Of a stretch of 6,057 bases of DNA, positions 1-5,130 are shown piece by piece. Where the stretch lies: contig JACDAK010000140.1 of assembly GCA_013695495.1 (NCBI GenBank), positions 1-6,057 on the forward strand, in the 5' to 3' direction. Both the position numbers and the translations under genes were made by a program. The notes under the pieces are model-generated. The model was not told the DNA's origin. It did not search any database and saw only the letters and a list, made by a program, of their open reading frames with translations. This stretch comes from Blastocatellia bacterium (GTDB lineage Bacteria; Acidobacteriota; Blastocatellia; Pyrinomonadales; Pyrinomonadaceae). Position 1 is the stretch's first letter. The number at the start of each line of letters is the position of its first letter.

Positions 1-70
1 CCTCTACTGTTTTTTCCAGGAATTTGCCGGCATTGAATACAGGCATAACGATTGAGATCAGTTTCGACAT
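1..70 (-). CDS. Family 2 glycosyltransferase, N-terminal fragment
   Basis: Only the first 23 codons lie in the window; the gene continues off the left edge. The ATG is at 70-68 and the peptide begins MSKLISIVMPVFNAGKFLEK. The ISIVMPVFNAGKFL stretch is the first beta strand and following loop of the GT-A nucleotide-sugar-binding fold, as it appears at the start of family 2 glycosyltransferases. These enzymes transfer a sugar from a nucleotide-sugar donor to polysaccharide, lipid or protein acceptors, usually at the cytoplasmic face of the membrane. The acceptor and sugar cannot be told from this fragment. There is no strong Shine-Dalgarno site, only a weak AAGA just upstream of the ATG. A well-formed promoter lies immediately upstream, so the gene is probably transcribed independently of the DUF58 gene on the same strand. 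The family assignment rests on one short motif but that motif is very characteristic. Confidence 0.75.
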   Translation of the reverse strand, partial: MSKLISIVMPVFNAGKFLEKTVE

Positions 71-93
71 ATTCGTCTTAAGCTTATCAAAAT

Positions 94-122
94 ATTATAT
101 ATCGCCAAACATCGAGTGTAAA
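94..122 (-). promoter_or_regulatory. Sigma-70-type promoter for the glycosyltransferase gene
   Basis: On the minus strand a -35 box TTTACA (122-117, five of six consensus bases) is followed by a 17-bp spacer and a perfect -10 box TATAAT (99-94). Transcription would start near position 87, leaving a leader of about 17 nt before the ATG at 70. The surrounding DNA is locally AT-rich compared with its neighbours. This is the best promoter match in the window. Confidence 0.6.
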
Positions 123-202
123 TTTTATTGGGATGGCACGGAAGCCGCTTCTGAGATCTCGGGCTACTCGAGACGTAATTGAACAACGGTGGCTTCAAAC
201 GG

Positions 203-224
203 GCTGCGGCGTTAACCGCACAGC
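203..224 (-). terminator. Possible weak terminator hairpin after the DUF58 gene
   Basis: Seven base pairs in two blocks (GCT with AGC, GCGG with CCGC), interrupted by a 2-nt bulge, surround a 6-nt loop. The hairpin lies about 20 bases past the DUF58 stop codon. On the minus strand it is followed only by CCGTTT, so there is no proper T-tract and the call is tentative. The rest of the 71-245 gap shows no gene, only the glycosyltransferase promoter. Confidence 0.25.
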
Positions 225-245
225 TTGCATCGTTCCTCGGCTAGA

Positions 246-1568
246 TCACAGCAGGCCTCGTTCCTTTACTCGTAGATAGCTCTCGAGCAGCCGCGGGCCC
301 AGCGTTTCGGTCGTGACGTCGAGTGCTAGGCCGCCCAGCGATTCGACCAGCAGAAGGGCATTTTCGCGTTGGCGGATGATCTCTTCGGCGGCGGATTGAT
401 GATAAACGTCACGGATATTCCCCGGCCTGCTGCTTACCATTGCGTTAAGGTCGCGGTCGCCGATGGTTGCGACGAGCGGGAGGTGTCGGGGCCGCAGCAG
501 GCGCAGGGAGTTGATGAGCTCGCGCGAGCTATCTTTATCGATAAGGTCCGTGAGTACGACGACGAATGCGCGCTTCTTTGTGTTTGAGGCGATGTGTTGA
601 AACGCCCGCGCATATGACGGTTCGATCAATTCGGGCTCAATGTCATAGAGCGATTCTAAAACGGCATCGAGTTGGCCGATACCCCTCTTCGGCGGCAGGA
701 ATTTCCGTATCCGCCTGCCAAAAACGAGCAGACCGGCATTGTCGCCGGCACGGCCGCAGGCAGACATTAACGCAAGCGTCGCATGAATGGCAGTGTCGAA
801 TTTGGTCTCATTATTAATGCGGGCAGTCATCAAGCGGCCGGCGTCGAGAGCTATGATTACGGTCTGGTCGCGTTCTATTTGATATTGACGCGTGGTGATC
901 TTTGAACGTCGTGCTGTTGCGGTCCACGAAATATGTCTAAGTTCGTCACCACTGACGTAATCACGCATCGATTCGAAGTCGCGGCCCTCGCCGCGGCGGA
1001 CGGCACGGCGCTGCACCGCGATAAACGACTGACTGCCGAGAGCCTTCAGCTCCATCTCGCGGGCTCGGCGCATGTTTGGATATACTTTCACACTTTCTAC
1101 ACTGCCCGCTGCTTCCTGACACCAGACAAGCTTGAACCGGGAAAGGAGACGAATCGCCGTTTTTCCGAATTCGTAGCGTCCGCGGGCCGGCGGGGTTACG
1201 GAGTACGAGAATTCCGTCGTAGTTCGCGGAGCCATCGAGAACTCAGCTTCACGGGAATCATGCAGGGCCATTTCCGCGGGGTATTCGTCCTTTATGCGAA
1301 GTTCTAATTCGTGGGGCGTGTCATTCGCGATGGTGAGATTTACAGTGCCGAGGTCGCCGATCGCAAAGCGCTTCTCGAATGTGCGAGTAATAGAAAAGCC
1401 TTCGGGCAGCCGGCGGCTGATGTACATATCAACGAACGCGAATGCGATAAGCAGAATGTCGTATGCCAACACGGCCGTTCGAAGAGCGGGAAGGTTCCAA
1501 GACAAAGAAAGCGGCACGAGGCCGAGTGCGAACAGCAGGTAAAACCGTCGGGCAAAGACAAATTTCAT
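246..1568 (-). CDS. DUF58 domain protein with two N-terminal membrane segments and a vWA-like C-terminus
   Basis: Residues are numbered from the ATG at 1568 (440 aa). Two hydrophobic segments (about 9-24 and 29-50) anchor the protein in the membrane. A beta-rich region (about 55-145) follows. The DUF58 signature is at about 193-215, with GEGRDFESMRDY and then GDELRHISW. The C-terminal part looks like a von Willebrand A fold, with strands VIIALDAGR (about 237-245) and FVVVLTDLID (about 335-344). The usual DxSxS metal-site motif reads DAGR, which is typical of DUF58. Family members are commonly partners of MoxR AAA+ ATPases, but the molecular role is not established. The open frame extends to a TTG at 1607. 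I prefer ATG 1568 because the protein then opens MKFVFARRFYLL like its relatives, and because a candidate -10 box overlaps the TTG. Neither start has a clear Shine-Dalgarno site. The gene is divergent from the secreted-protein gene. No MoxR gene is adjacent in the window. Confidence 0.9.
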   Translation of the reverse strand: MKFVFARRFYLLFALGLVPLSLSWNLPALRTAVLAYDILLIAFAFVDMYISRRLPEGFSITRTFEKRFAIGDLGTVNLTIANDTPHELELRIKDEYPAEMALHDSREAEFSMAPRTTTEFSYSVTPPARGRYEFGKTAIRLLSRFKLVWCQEAAGSVESVKVYPNMRRAREMELKALGSQSFIAVQRRAVRRGEGRDFESMRDYVSGDELRHISWTATARRSKITTRQYQIERDQTVIIALDAGRLMTARINNETKFDTAIHATLALMSACGRAGDNAGLLVFGRRIRKFLPPKRGIGQLDAVLESLYDIEPELIEPSYARAFQHIASNTKKRAFVVVLTDLIDKDSSRELINSLRLLRPRHLPLVATIGDRDLNAMVSSRPGNIRDVYHQSAAEEIIRQRENALLLVESLGGLALDVTTETLGPRLLESYLRVKERGLL

Positions 1569-1606
1569 TTGGAAAGATTGTACAAAAAGTTTTGGCGGCT
1601 CATGCA

Positions 1607-1612
1607 ACTATA
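1607..1612 (-). promoter_or_regulatory. Candidate -10 box for the DUF58 gene
   Basis: TATAGT on the minus strand (1612-1607) matches five of six bases of the -10 consensus. No good -35 box stands 16-18 bp upstream, only a T-rich tract. Transcription would begin near 1600, 32 nt upstream of the ATG at 1568. That would exclude the TTG at 1607 as a start codon. Confidence 0.3.
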
Positions 1613-1661
1613 TCGCTCTTTTGCGGTTCAAAAAAGCTGAGAACCTGCAGCAGTTTGCCTT

Positions 1662-1665
1662 GGAG
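1662..1665 (+). promoter_or_regulatory. Shine-Dalgarno site that fixes the GTG start of the secreted protein
   Basis: GGAG, within TTGGAG, sits 7 nt before the GTG at 1673. It is one of only two convincing ribosome binding sites in the window. It decides against the upstream ATG at 1463. Confidence 0.65.
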
Positions 1666-1672
1666 CTTTCCT

Positions 1673-2161
1673 GTGAAATTATTTCTTTCTCTAATGATGG
1701 TTTTGATGATCGCGGTGTCACCCGTGTTTTCGCAAGGCGATGCGCCTGTCCGCACGATTGCTGAACTCTTGCTCGCAAGAGATGACGGCGAGGGCGGACC
1801 CGGCGATTCTGTTGAATCGTTTGTGACGACCGACATACCGATCTACTGCATCGTTATGCTGAACACAGATGAGCCGGTGCTAGTCAGCATGAAGTTAATT
1901 GCTGTAAAGGTCCCGGGTGTGAAGTCGGAGACGCACGTTGTCACGTCGCAGTATAAGACAAAACAAGGCGAAGACCGTGTTTACTTCACGGGACGGCCGC
2001 ACGGGCGCTGGGTAGCGGGAGCATATCGCGTCGACGTCAAAGCGGGTGGGGAACCGGTGATAAGTTTGAGTTTTGAGATACGAAAGGCTGACCGCGCGGA
2101 TGTTCCAGGGTCGGAGCTGACACTCGTTCCGGCACCATCGCTGATCTTCAGCTCCCAATAA
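1673..2161 (+). CDS. Small secreted protein with an Ig-like beta-sandwich look, function unknown
   Basis: I do not recognise a named family. The start chosen is GTG 1673 because TTGGAG (GGAG at 1662-1665) lies 7 nt upstream and the product then begins with a classic signal peptide: KL, a hydrophobic core at about residues 3-19, and likely cleavage near VFS-Q at 20/21. The mature part has an acidic Gly-rich linker (about 37-49). A predicted all-beta region follows (about 50-138), with alternating hydrophobics, and ends in GRWVAGAYRVDVK and SLSFEIRK. Such a W-x-x-G-x-Y-x-V-x-V ending is common in Ig-like domains of exported proteins. There is one cysteine (residue 59), so no disulfide within the chain. 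It should be exported to the periplasm or outside. The open frame extends upstream to ATG 1463, but that part overlaps the DUF58 gene antisense and places the signal sequence internally. The gene is divergent from DUF58 and converges on the RRM gene. Confidence 0.75.
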   Translation: MKLFLSLMMVLMIAVSPVFSQGDAPVRTIAELLLARDDGEGGPGDSVESFVTTDIPIYCIVMLNTDEPVLVSMKLIAVKVPGVKSETHVVTSQYKTKQGEDRVYFTGRPHGRWVAGAYRVDVKAGGEPVISLSFEIRKADRADVPGSELTLVPAPSLIFSSQ

Positions 2162-2178
2162 TTTCGTTTTAGGCAACA

Positions 2179-2213
2179 GAAAAGCCCGCGAGCGATTTGC
2201 TCACGGGCTTTTC
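2179..2213. terminator. Bidirectional rho-independent terminator between convergent genes
   Basis: A 15-position stem (2179-2193 with 2199-2213) has a single C-A mismatch at 2189/2203 and a 5-nt loop. The arms begin with AAAA and end with TTTT, so the hairpin is followed by a short T-tract on either strand. It lies 17 bp past the stop of the secreted-protein gene and about 35 bp past the stop of the RRM gene, serving both. Confidence 0.85.
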
Positions 2214-2226
2214 CGAATCAGCTTAC

Positions 2227-2242
2227 CGGGAAAATATTCCCG
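2227..2242. repeat. Small inverted repeat between the terminator and the RRM stop codon
   Basis: CGGGAA and TTCCCG form 6-bp arms around a 4-nt AATA spacer, just downstream of the RRM gene. The heptamer GCTTACC flanks it as a direct repeat at 2221-2227 and 2247-2253. It could be a minor 3'-end hairpin of the RRM transcript; there is no T-tract on the minus strand. Confidence 0.4.
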
Positions 2243-2248
2243 AAATGC

Positions 2249-2605
2249 TTACCAGCGATTCCGTCCGCCGCCGTAGCCGCCGCCGCCGCCACCGCCACCG
2301 CGGTTGCCACCGCCGCCGCCGCCGCCGTATCCGCCACCGCCGCCGCCACCACGATTTTCACGGGGCTTAGCTTCGTTGACTTTCAGTTCACGGCCATTAT
2401 GCTCGGTACCGTTAAGTTCCGTAATAGCGCGTTCGCCTTCTTCCTGCGATGACATTTCGACAAAGCCGAAACCGCGTGAACGGCCCGTGTCGCGGTCTTC
2501 TACAACCGTTGCTGATTCAACAGTTCCGACACCGGCAAATAATTCTTCGAGTTCATTGCTCGAGGTTTGGAAAGAGAGATTTCCGACATAAAGTTTCATT
2601 GACAT
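2249..2605 (-). CDS. Glycine-rich RRM RNA-binding protein
   Basis: This is a 118-aa protein with one RNA recognition motif followed by a Gly-rich tail. RNP2 reads LYVGNL (residues 5-10) and RNP1 reads RGFGFVEM (44-51). The RNA-stacking aromatics Tyr6, Phe46 and Phe48 are all present. Residues 86-114 contain 25 glycines broken only by Tyr, Asn and Arg, and the protein ends RNRW. This architecture matches the small bacterial and cyanobacterial RNA-binding proteins related to plant glycine-rich proteins. They bind single-stranded RNA in the cytoplasm, and several are known to be cold-induced. The start at 2605 is supported by AAAAGGA with 6 nt spacing; the ATG at 2599 would be 12 nt away. The 284-bp gap upstream leaves room for a promoter and a long leader. 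It converges on the secreted-protein gene across a shared terminator. Cold regulation here is inference from the family. Confidence 0.93.
   Translation of the reverse strand: MSMKLYVGNLSFQTSSNELEELFAGVGTVESATVVEDRDTGRSRGFGFVEMSSQEEGERAITELNGTEHNGRELKVNEAKPRENRGGGGGGGYGGGGGGGNRGGGGGGGGYGGGRNRW
2264..2350 (-). repeat. Low-complexity GGN codon tract encoding the poly-glycine tail
   Basis: Twenty-five of 29 consecutive codons encode glycine. On the plus strand this reads as runs of CCG and CCA triplets. Blocks of seven, seven, eight and three glycines are separated by Tyr, Asn-Arg and Tyr. Such tracts change length easily by replication slippage. The mirrored Pro-rich frame on the other strand is a shadow of this tract. 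Confidence 0.85.
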
Positions 2606-2611
2606 AAAAAA

Positions 2612-2618
2612 TCCTTTT
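2612..2618 (-). promoter_or_regulatory. Ribosome binding site of the RRM gene
   Basis: AAAAGGA on the minus strand, 6 nt before the ATG at 2605. It selects this ATG over the one two codons downstream. Confidence 0.65.
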
Positions 2619-2795
2619 ATTGACCCCTACGGGCCAAATGTAAAAGAAGCGTGTCGAAATGGAATTGTTCTGAGGAGTTACGGTCTGCTCGCAAAGATTC
2701 GTATTTCGGATGCCCAAGAGCTGCTTCTTAGCCTATCAACCAACCTAGCCCTCGTACTTCCAAAACGCCTTCGAACAAAAAACTCAATCGTCGGG

Positions 2796-2814
2796 GCGCA
2801 TCACCGTGATGCGC
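2796..2814. repeat. Perfect 19-nt dyad in the RRM upstream region
   Basis: GCGCATCACCGTGATGCGC has 9-bp arms about a single central base (2805). It would fold as a stem of 7-8 bp in RNA from either strand. On the minus strand a TTTTTT tract follows after about 13 nt, too far for a standard terminator. It could be an operator, a leader hairpin or a weak terminator for the patatin transcript. Confidence 0.6.
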
Positions 2815-2889
2815 GAGAGTAGGACTAACAGGTTTTAATCATGAACTGTGAAAGCAACTAATGCAAGCTCGAAGCTGCGATAAGCGCAA

Positions 2890-3696
2890 TTATTTCTGCG
2901 GTGGTATAAAGGGCGCAAAGTCCGCGGATTCATTGATGCGGCTAACGGCTTCGACACCGGCAGCGTAGCCGAGTTCGATCAGCTCGCCACGTTTGCCGAG
3001 TTCGTCCTGACGGATGTGCGCGATCTCGGGAATTATGACGTGGTCGGCGACGTAATGCTGGCTCCGTGACGAGGCTCGGAGGAGTATCATGGCCGACTGG
3101 AAAAGCATGCCGATCATCGTGCGCGGAATGCTGCGAAAGTTGTTGCCGCATGCCAGCAGGTCAACCGCGACGATGACGTCGGCCCCCATTGCGCGGATTG
3201 TTTCGACAGGCACGGGAGCAAGGACCCCGCCGTCGATCAGGAGCCGCCCCTGTTCATCAGCCACCGGCGAAAAGACGCCCGGCACGGCGCAGCTGGCACG
3301 AACGGCGGTGGCAAGGTCGCCGCTGCCCTTGAAGACGACCTCGTCGCCGTTACTGAGGTCACAGGCGACGGCGGCAAACGCGATCGGCATATCCTCTATA
3401 CGGCTTACGGGGAAGTGCTGATGGATGAAGTTTGCCATTGCGGCATTTGAGAGCAGCGCCCGCGGCGAGTAGGACAGTCCCGTCATATTGAACCAGCCTA
3501 CAAGATGCGCGATGCGTTCGACTTCACTGACGGGCATTCCTGAGGCATAGGCGGCACCGACGAAAGATCCTGCCGACGTGCCCGCAATGAAATCGATCGG
3601 AACGCCGCCTTCTGTCAGAGCCTTGAGCACGCCGATGTGGGCAAATCCGCGTGCGCCGCCGCCCGAGAGTGCGACGCCGATAGTTTTTCTCGCCAT
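2890..3696 (-). CDS. Patatin-like phospholipase (RssA/NTE type)
   Basis: This is a 268-aa protein covering a single patatin domain, a normal length for the small bacterial RssA-like group. The Gly-rich oxyanion loop is GGGARG (residues 12-17, followed by FAHIGVL). The nucleophile elbow is GTSAGS (39-44) with Ser41. The catalytic Asp is Asp155 in DGG (155-157). The conserved ASCAVPGVFSPV segment (134-145) is also present, so the Ser-Asp dyad is complete. Family members hydrolyse acyl esters of phospholipids or lysophospholipids in the cytoplasm or at the inner membrane. The substrate cannot be read here. There is no signal peptide or membrane segment. No Shine-Dalgarno site precedes the ATG at 3696; a minus-strand TAAAAT (3714-3709) could be a -10 box giving a very short leader. 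The gene is divergent from the zinc-ribbon subtilase across 54 bp containing an inverted repeat. Confidence 0.93.
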   Translation of the reverse strand: MARKTIGVALSGGGARGFAHIGVLKALTEGGVPIDFIAGTSAGSFVGAAYASGMPVSEVERIAHLVGWFNMTGLSYSPRALLSNAAMANFIHQHFPVSRIEDMPIAFAAVACDLSNGDEVVFKGSGDLATAVRASCAVPGVFSPVADEQGRLLIDGGVLAPVPVETIRAMGADVIVAVDLLACGNNFRSIPRTMIGMLFQSAMILLRASSRSQHYVADHVIIPEIAHIRQDELGKRGELIELGYAAGVEAVSRINESADFAPFIPPQK

Positions 3697-3710
3697 AGAT
3701 GTAGATTGAT

Positions 3711-3737
3711 TTTAGCTTTCCTTTGTGGAAAACTAAA
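3711..3737. promoter_or_regulatory. Imperfect inverted repeat centred between patatin and subtilase genes
   Basis: Arms 3711-3721 and 3727-3737 pair at ten of eleven positions (TTTAG with CTAAA, TTTCC with GGAAA, one C-A mismatch) around a 5-bp centre. The dyad centre (3724) falls almost exactly at the middle of the 54-bp spacer (3697-3750). It overlaps a candidate -10 box TAAAAT (3714-3709, minus) for patatin and a candidate -35 TTGATT (3706-3711, plus) for the subtilase. This placement suits an operator acting on both genes. Confidence 0.45.
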
Positions 3738-3750
3738 CCCCTTTCAAACA

Positions 3751-5130
3751 ATGAACATTTCGGAATCGCTTTTGTATCAGCGGCATAAAACGGGTGCGGA
3801 CATGGCCGCGGGCAATGCGACGTGTCCGGTCTGTTCGCGTGAAACACCGCATGAGTTTGTGCCGCTTGAGGCGATCGGCGACGAGTTGCGGGCATTGATC
3901 GCGGCGAATGCTCCGGGCATCAACGGCTTTCGAGCGGCGTGTGCGCGGTGCGTGCGGCTGTTTGAGCGGGCGAAGCAGCACATTATTCAGGATGCCGCGA
4001 TGCAGAAGGACGGGTCGCACGTGTTGTCGACTCCGCTGCGGCTTGATGCGGTTCAGCGGTATACCGGGAAGGGCGTGACCATCGGTTTTCTCGATTCGGG
4101 CTTTTATCCGCATGTTGATTTAACGACGCCTAAGAACCGGATCATCGGCTATCGCAGTTTGGTGGACGGCGACGGCGAGCTTGGTTCATTGTTTCAACCC
4201 GATGTCGCGAGTTGGCATGGGATGATGACCTCGGTCGTGGCGGCGGGGAACGGGTCGCTGTCGAACGGATTTTATCGCGGCATTGCACCGGACGCGGATG
4301 TGGTGTTGGTGAAGCTTGCCCGAACCGGGCGTATCACCGATCAGAACATTCTGGATGGCTTGGAGTGGATCCTCGAGAACCGTGAGAAGTTCAATATCCG
4401 CGTCGTGAATATCTCGGCGGGCGGAGATGACGAGCAGCACTATTTAAATGATCCGTTGTCGCAGGCAGTGGAGCGGTGCACGGCGGCGGGCATCACGATA
4501 GTGTGTGCTGTCGGGAACGCGGGGCATCTGCCGAATCATCCGGTGGTGCCGCCGGCGAGTGCCCCGTCGTCGATCGCGGTGGGCGGGCTGGACGACGGCA
4601 ACTCGCTCAACCGGGCGAAGCGCGGGATGTATCGTTCGTCGTATGGGCCAACGATCGACGGACTGCAGAAGCCCGAAATAATCGCACCGTCGATCTGGGT
4701 GCCGGCGCCGATATTGCCGAATACGCCGACGGCACAGCAGGCATCGCTGTTGGAGAAGTTGGACAATTCACCGGACGATCAGCTGCATATAATGATCAGC
4801 GAACATCCGGGCATCGATGCGGAACTGGACGCGGCGCTGGACAGGCCCGTGCACAGCATCCGGCAGATCATCGCATTGAAGATCACGCAGGAGAACGTGA
4901 TAACGCGTCATTATAAATACGTGGATGGGACGTCGTTCTCGGCTCCGATCGTGTCTTCGGTGGTGGCGCAGATGATCGAGGCGAACCCGAAACTAGCACC
5001 GCAGCAGATAAAACACATACTCATTTCAACGGCTGAGCGGCTGCCGCATCACGAGGTTGACCGCCAGGGATGGGGGGTCATTGACCCCCGCGGCGCGGTC
5101 GAGGTTGCTGCGTCAACCGCCGAAGCTTAG
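3751..5130 (+). CDS. Subtilase (S8 family serine peptidase) with N-terminal zinc ribbon
   Basis: Residues are numbered from ATG 3751 (459 aa). An N-terminal zinc ribbon has CPVC (25-28) and CARC (64-67), giving four cysteine ligands. The S8 domain runs from about 90 to 455. Catalytic Asp115 is in FLDSGFYPH, His156 in WHGMMTSVVAAGNG, and Ser395 in DGTSFSAP. The oxyanion Asn256 is in AVGNAG, and GIAPDADVVLVK (177-188) is conserved. The triad is complete, so an active endopeptidase is likely. There is no signal peptide, propeptide or membrane segment, which points to a cytoplasmic enzyme. About 70 residues (320-390) are inserted between the APSIWVPAP segment and the catalytic serine. The frame is open upstream to GTG 3637, but that part lies antisense inside the patatin gene. 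Another ATG at 3802 would still keep the zinc ribbon. No Shine-Dalgarno site is visible at 3751. It is divergent from patatin and overlaps the next gene tail to tail. Confidence 0.9.
   Translation: MNISESLLYQRHKTGADMAAGNATCPVCSRETPHEFVPLEAIGDELRALIAANAPGINGFRAACARCVRLFERAKQHIIQDAAMQKDGSHVLSTPLRLDAVQRYTGKGVTIGFLDSGFYPHVDLTTPKNRIIGYRSLVDGDGELGSLFQPDVASWHGMMTSVVAAGNGSLSNGFYRGIAPDADVVLVKLARTGRITDQNILDGLEWILENREKFNIRVVNISAGGDDEQHYLNDPLSQAVERCTAAGITIVCAVGNAGHLPNHPVVPPASAPSSIAVGGLDDGNSLNRAKRGMYRSSYGPTIDGLQKPEIIAPSIWVPAPILPNTPTAQQASLLEKLDNSPDDQLHIMISEHPGIDAELDAALDRPVHSIRQIIALKITQENVITRHYKYVDGTSFSAPIVSSVVAQMIEANPKLAPQQIKHILISTAERLPHHEVDRQGWGVIDPRGAVEVAASTAEA
5073..5089. repeat. Perfect GC-rich dyad near the 3' end of the subtilase gene
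   Basis: GGGGGTCATTGACCCCC is perfectly symmetrical about position 5081 and would form a 7-bp stem with a 3-nt loop in RNA. It lies in codons for WGVIDPR, about 40 bases before the overlapping stop codons. There is no T-tract on either strand, so it is not a standard terminator. Confidence 0.5.

Larger units (their letters stand above)
2606..2889. other. 284-bp intergenic gap: RRM leader region, one perfect dyad, no gene seen
   Basis: This lies between the patatin stop and the RRM start, both on the minus strand. The only clear elements are the RRM ribosome binding site (2612-2618), the 19-nt dyad at 2796-2814 with a minus-strand TTTTTT (2782-2777) downstream of it, and a small 6-bp hairpin with a UUCG-like loop just past the patatin stop (about 2864-2878). 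I found no convincing -35/-10 pair for the RRM gene, no tRNA, and no small open frame with a ribosome binding site. The length suggests a long RRM leader or an unrecognised small RNA. Confidence 0.5.

Noticed and set aside
1463..1672. N-terminal extension of the secreted-protein frame from ATG 1463
   Set aside because: It lies antisense within the DUF58 gene, is basic and low in hydrophobics, and would bury the signal peptide at residue 71. GTG 1673 has a proper ribosome binding site.
2264..2350. Triplet-rich tract considered as a CRISPR or minisatellite array
   Set aside because: There are no unique spacers of constant length; it is in-frame glycine coding.
2304..2591. Plus-strand Pro-rich open frame opposite the RRM gene
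   Set aside because: It is the mirror of the Gly tract and has no ribosome binding site. The RRM motifs on the other strand are unambiguous.
2690..2760. Minus-strand resemblance to the 3' end of 23S rRNA (GTTGATAGGCTAAG and nearby)
   Set aside because: Only short matches with wrong spacing are present, and it overlaps a plus-strand 5S-like segment, so at least one resemblance must be chance. No continuous rRNA can be supported.
3637..3750. N-terminal extension of the subtilase from GTG 3637
   Set aside because: Most of it overlaps the start of the patatin gene on the other strand, and the extra residues show no domain; the ATG at 3751 lies outside patatin.
3524..4440. Several further open frames antisense or off-frame across patatin and subtilase
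   Set aside because: They overlap well-supported genes, have no recognisable motif and no ribosome binding sites.
2890..5130. Patatin plus subtilase as an anti-phage defence pair
   Set aside because: Some defence systems use patatin effectors, but no nucleotide cyclase, sensor or other defence gene is present, and the patatin is of the plain RssA-like length. The sequence gives no positive support.
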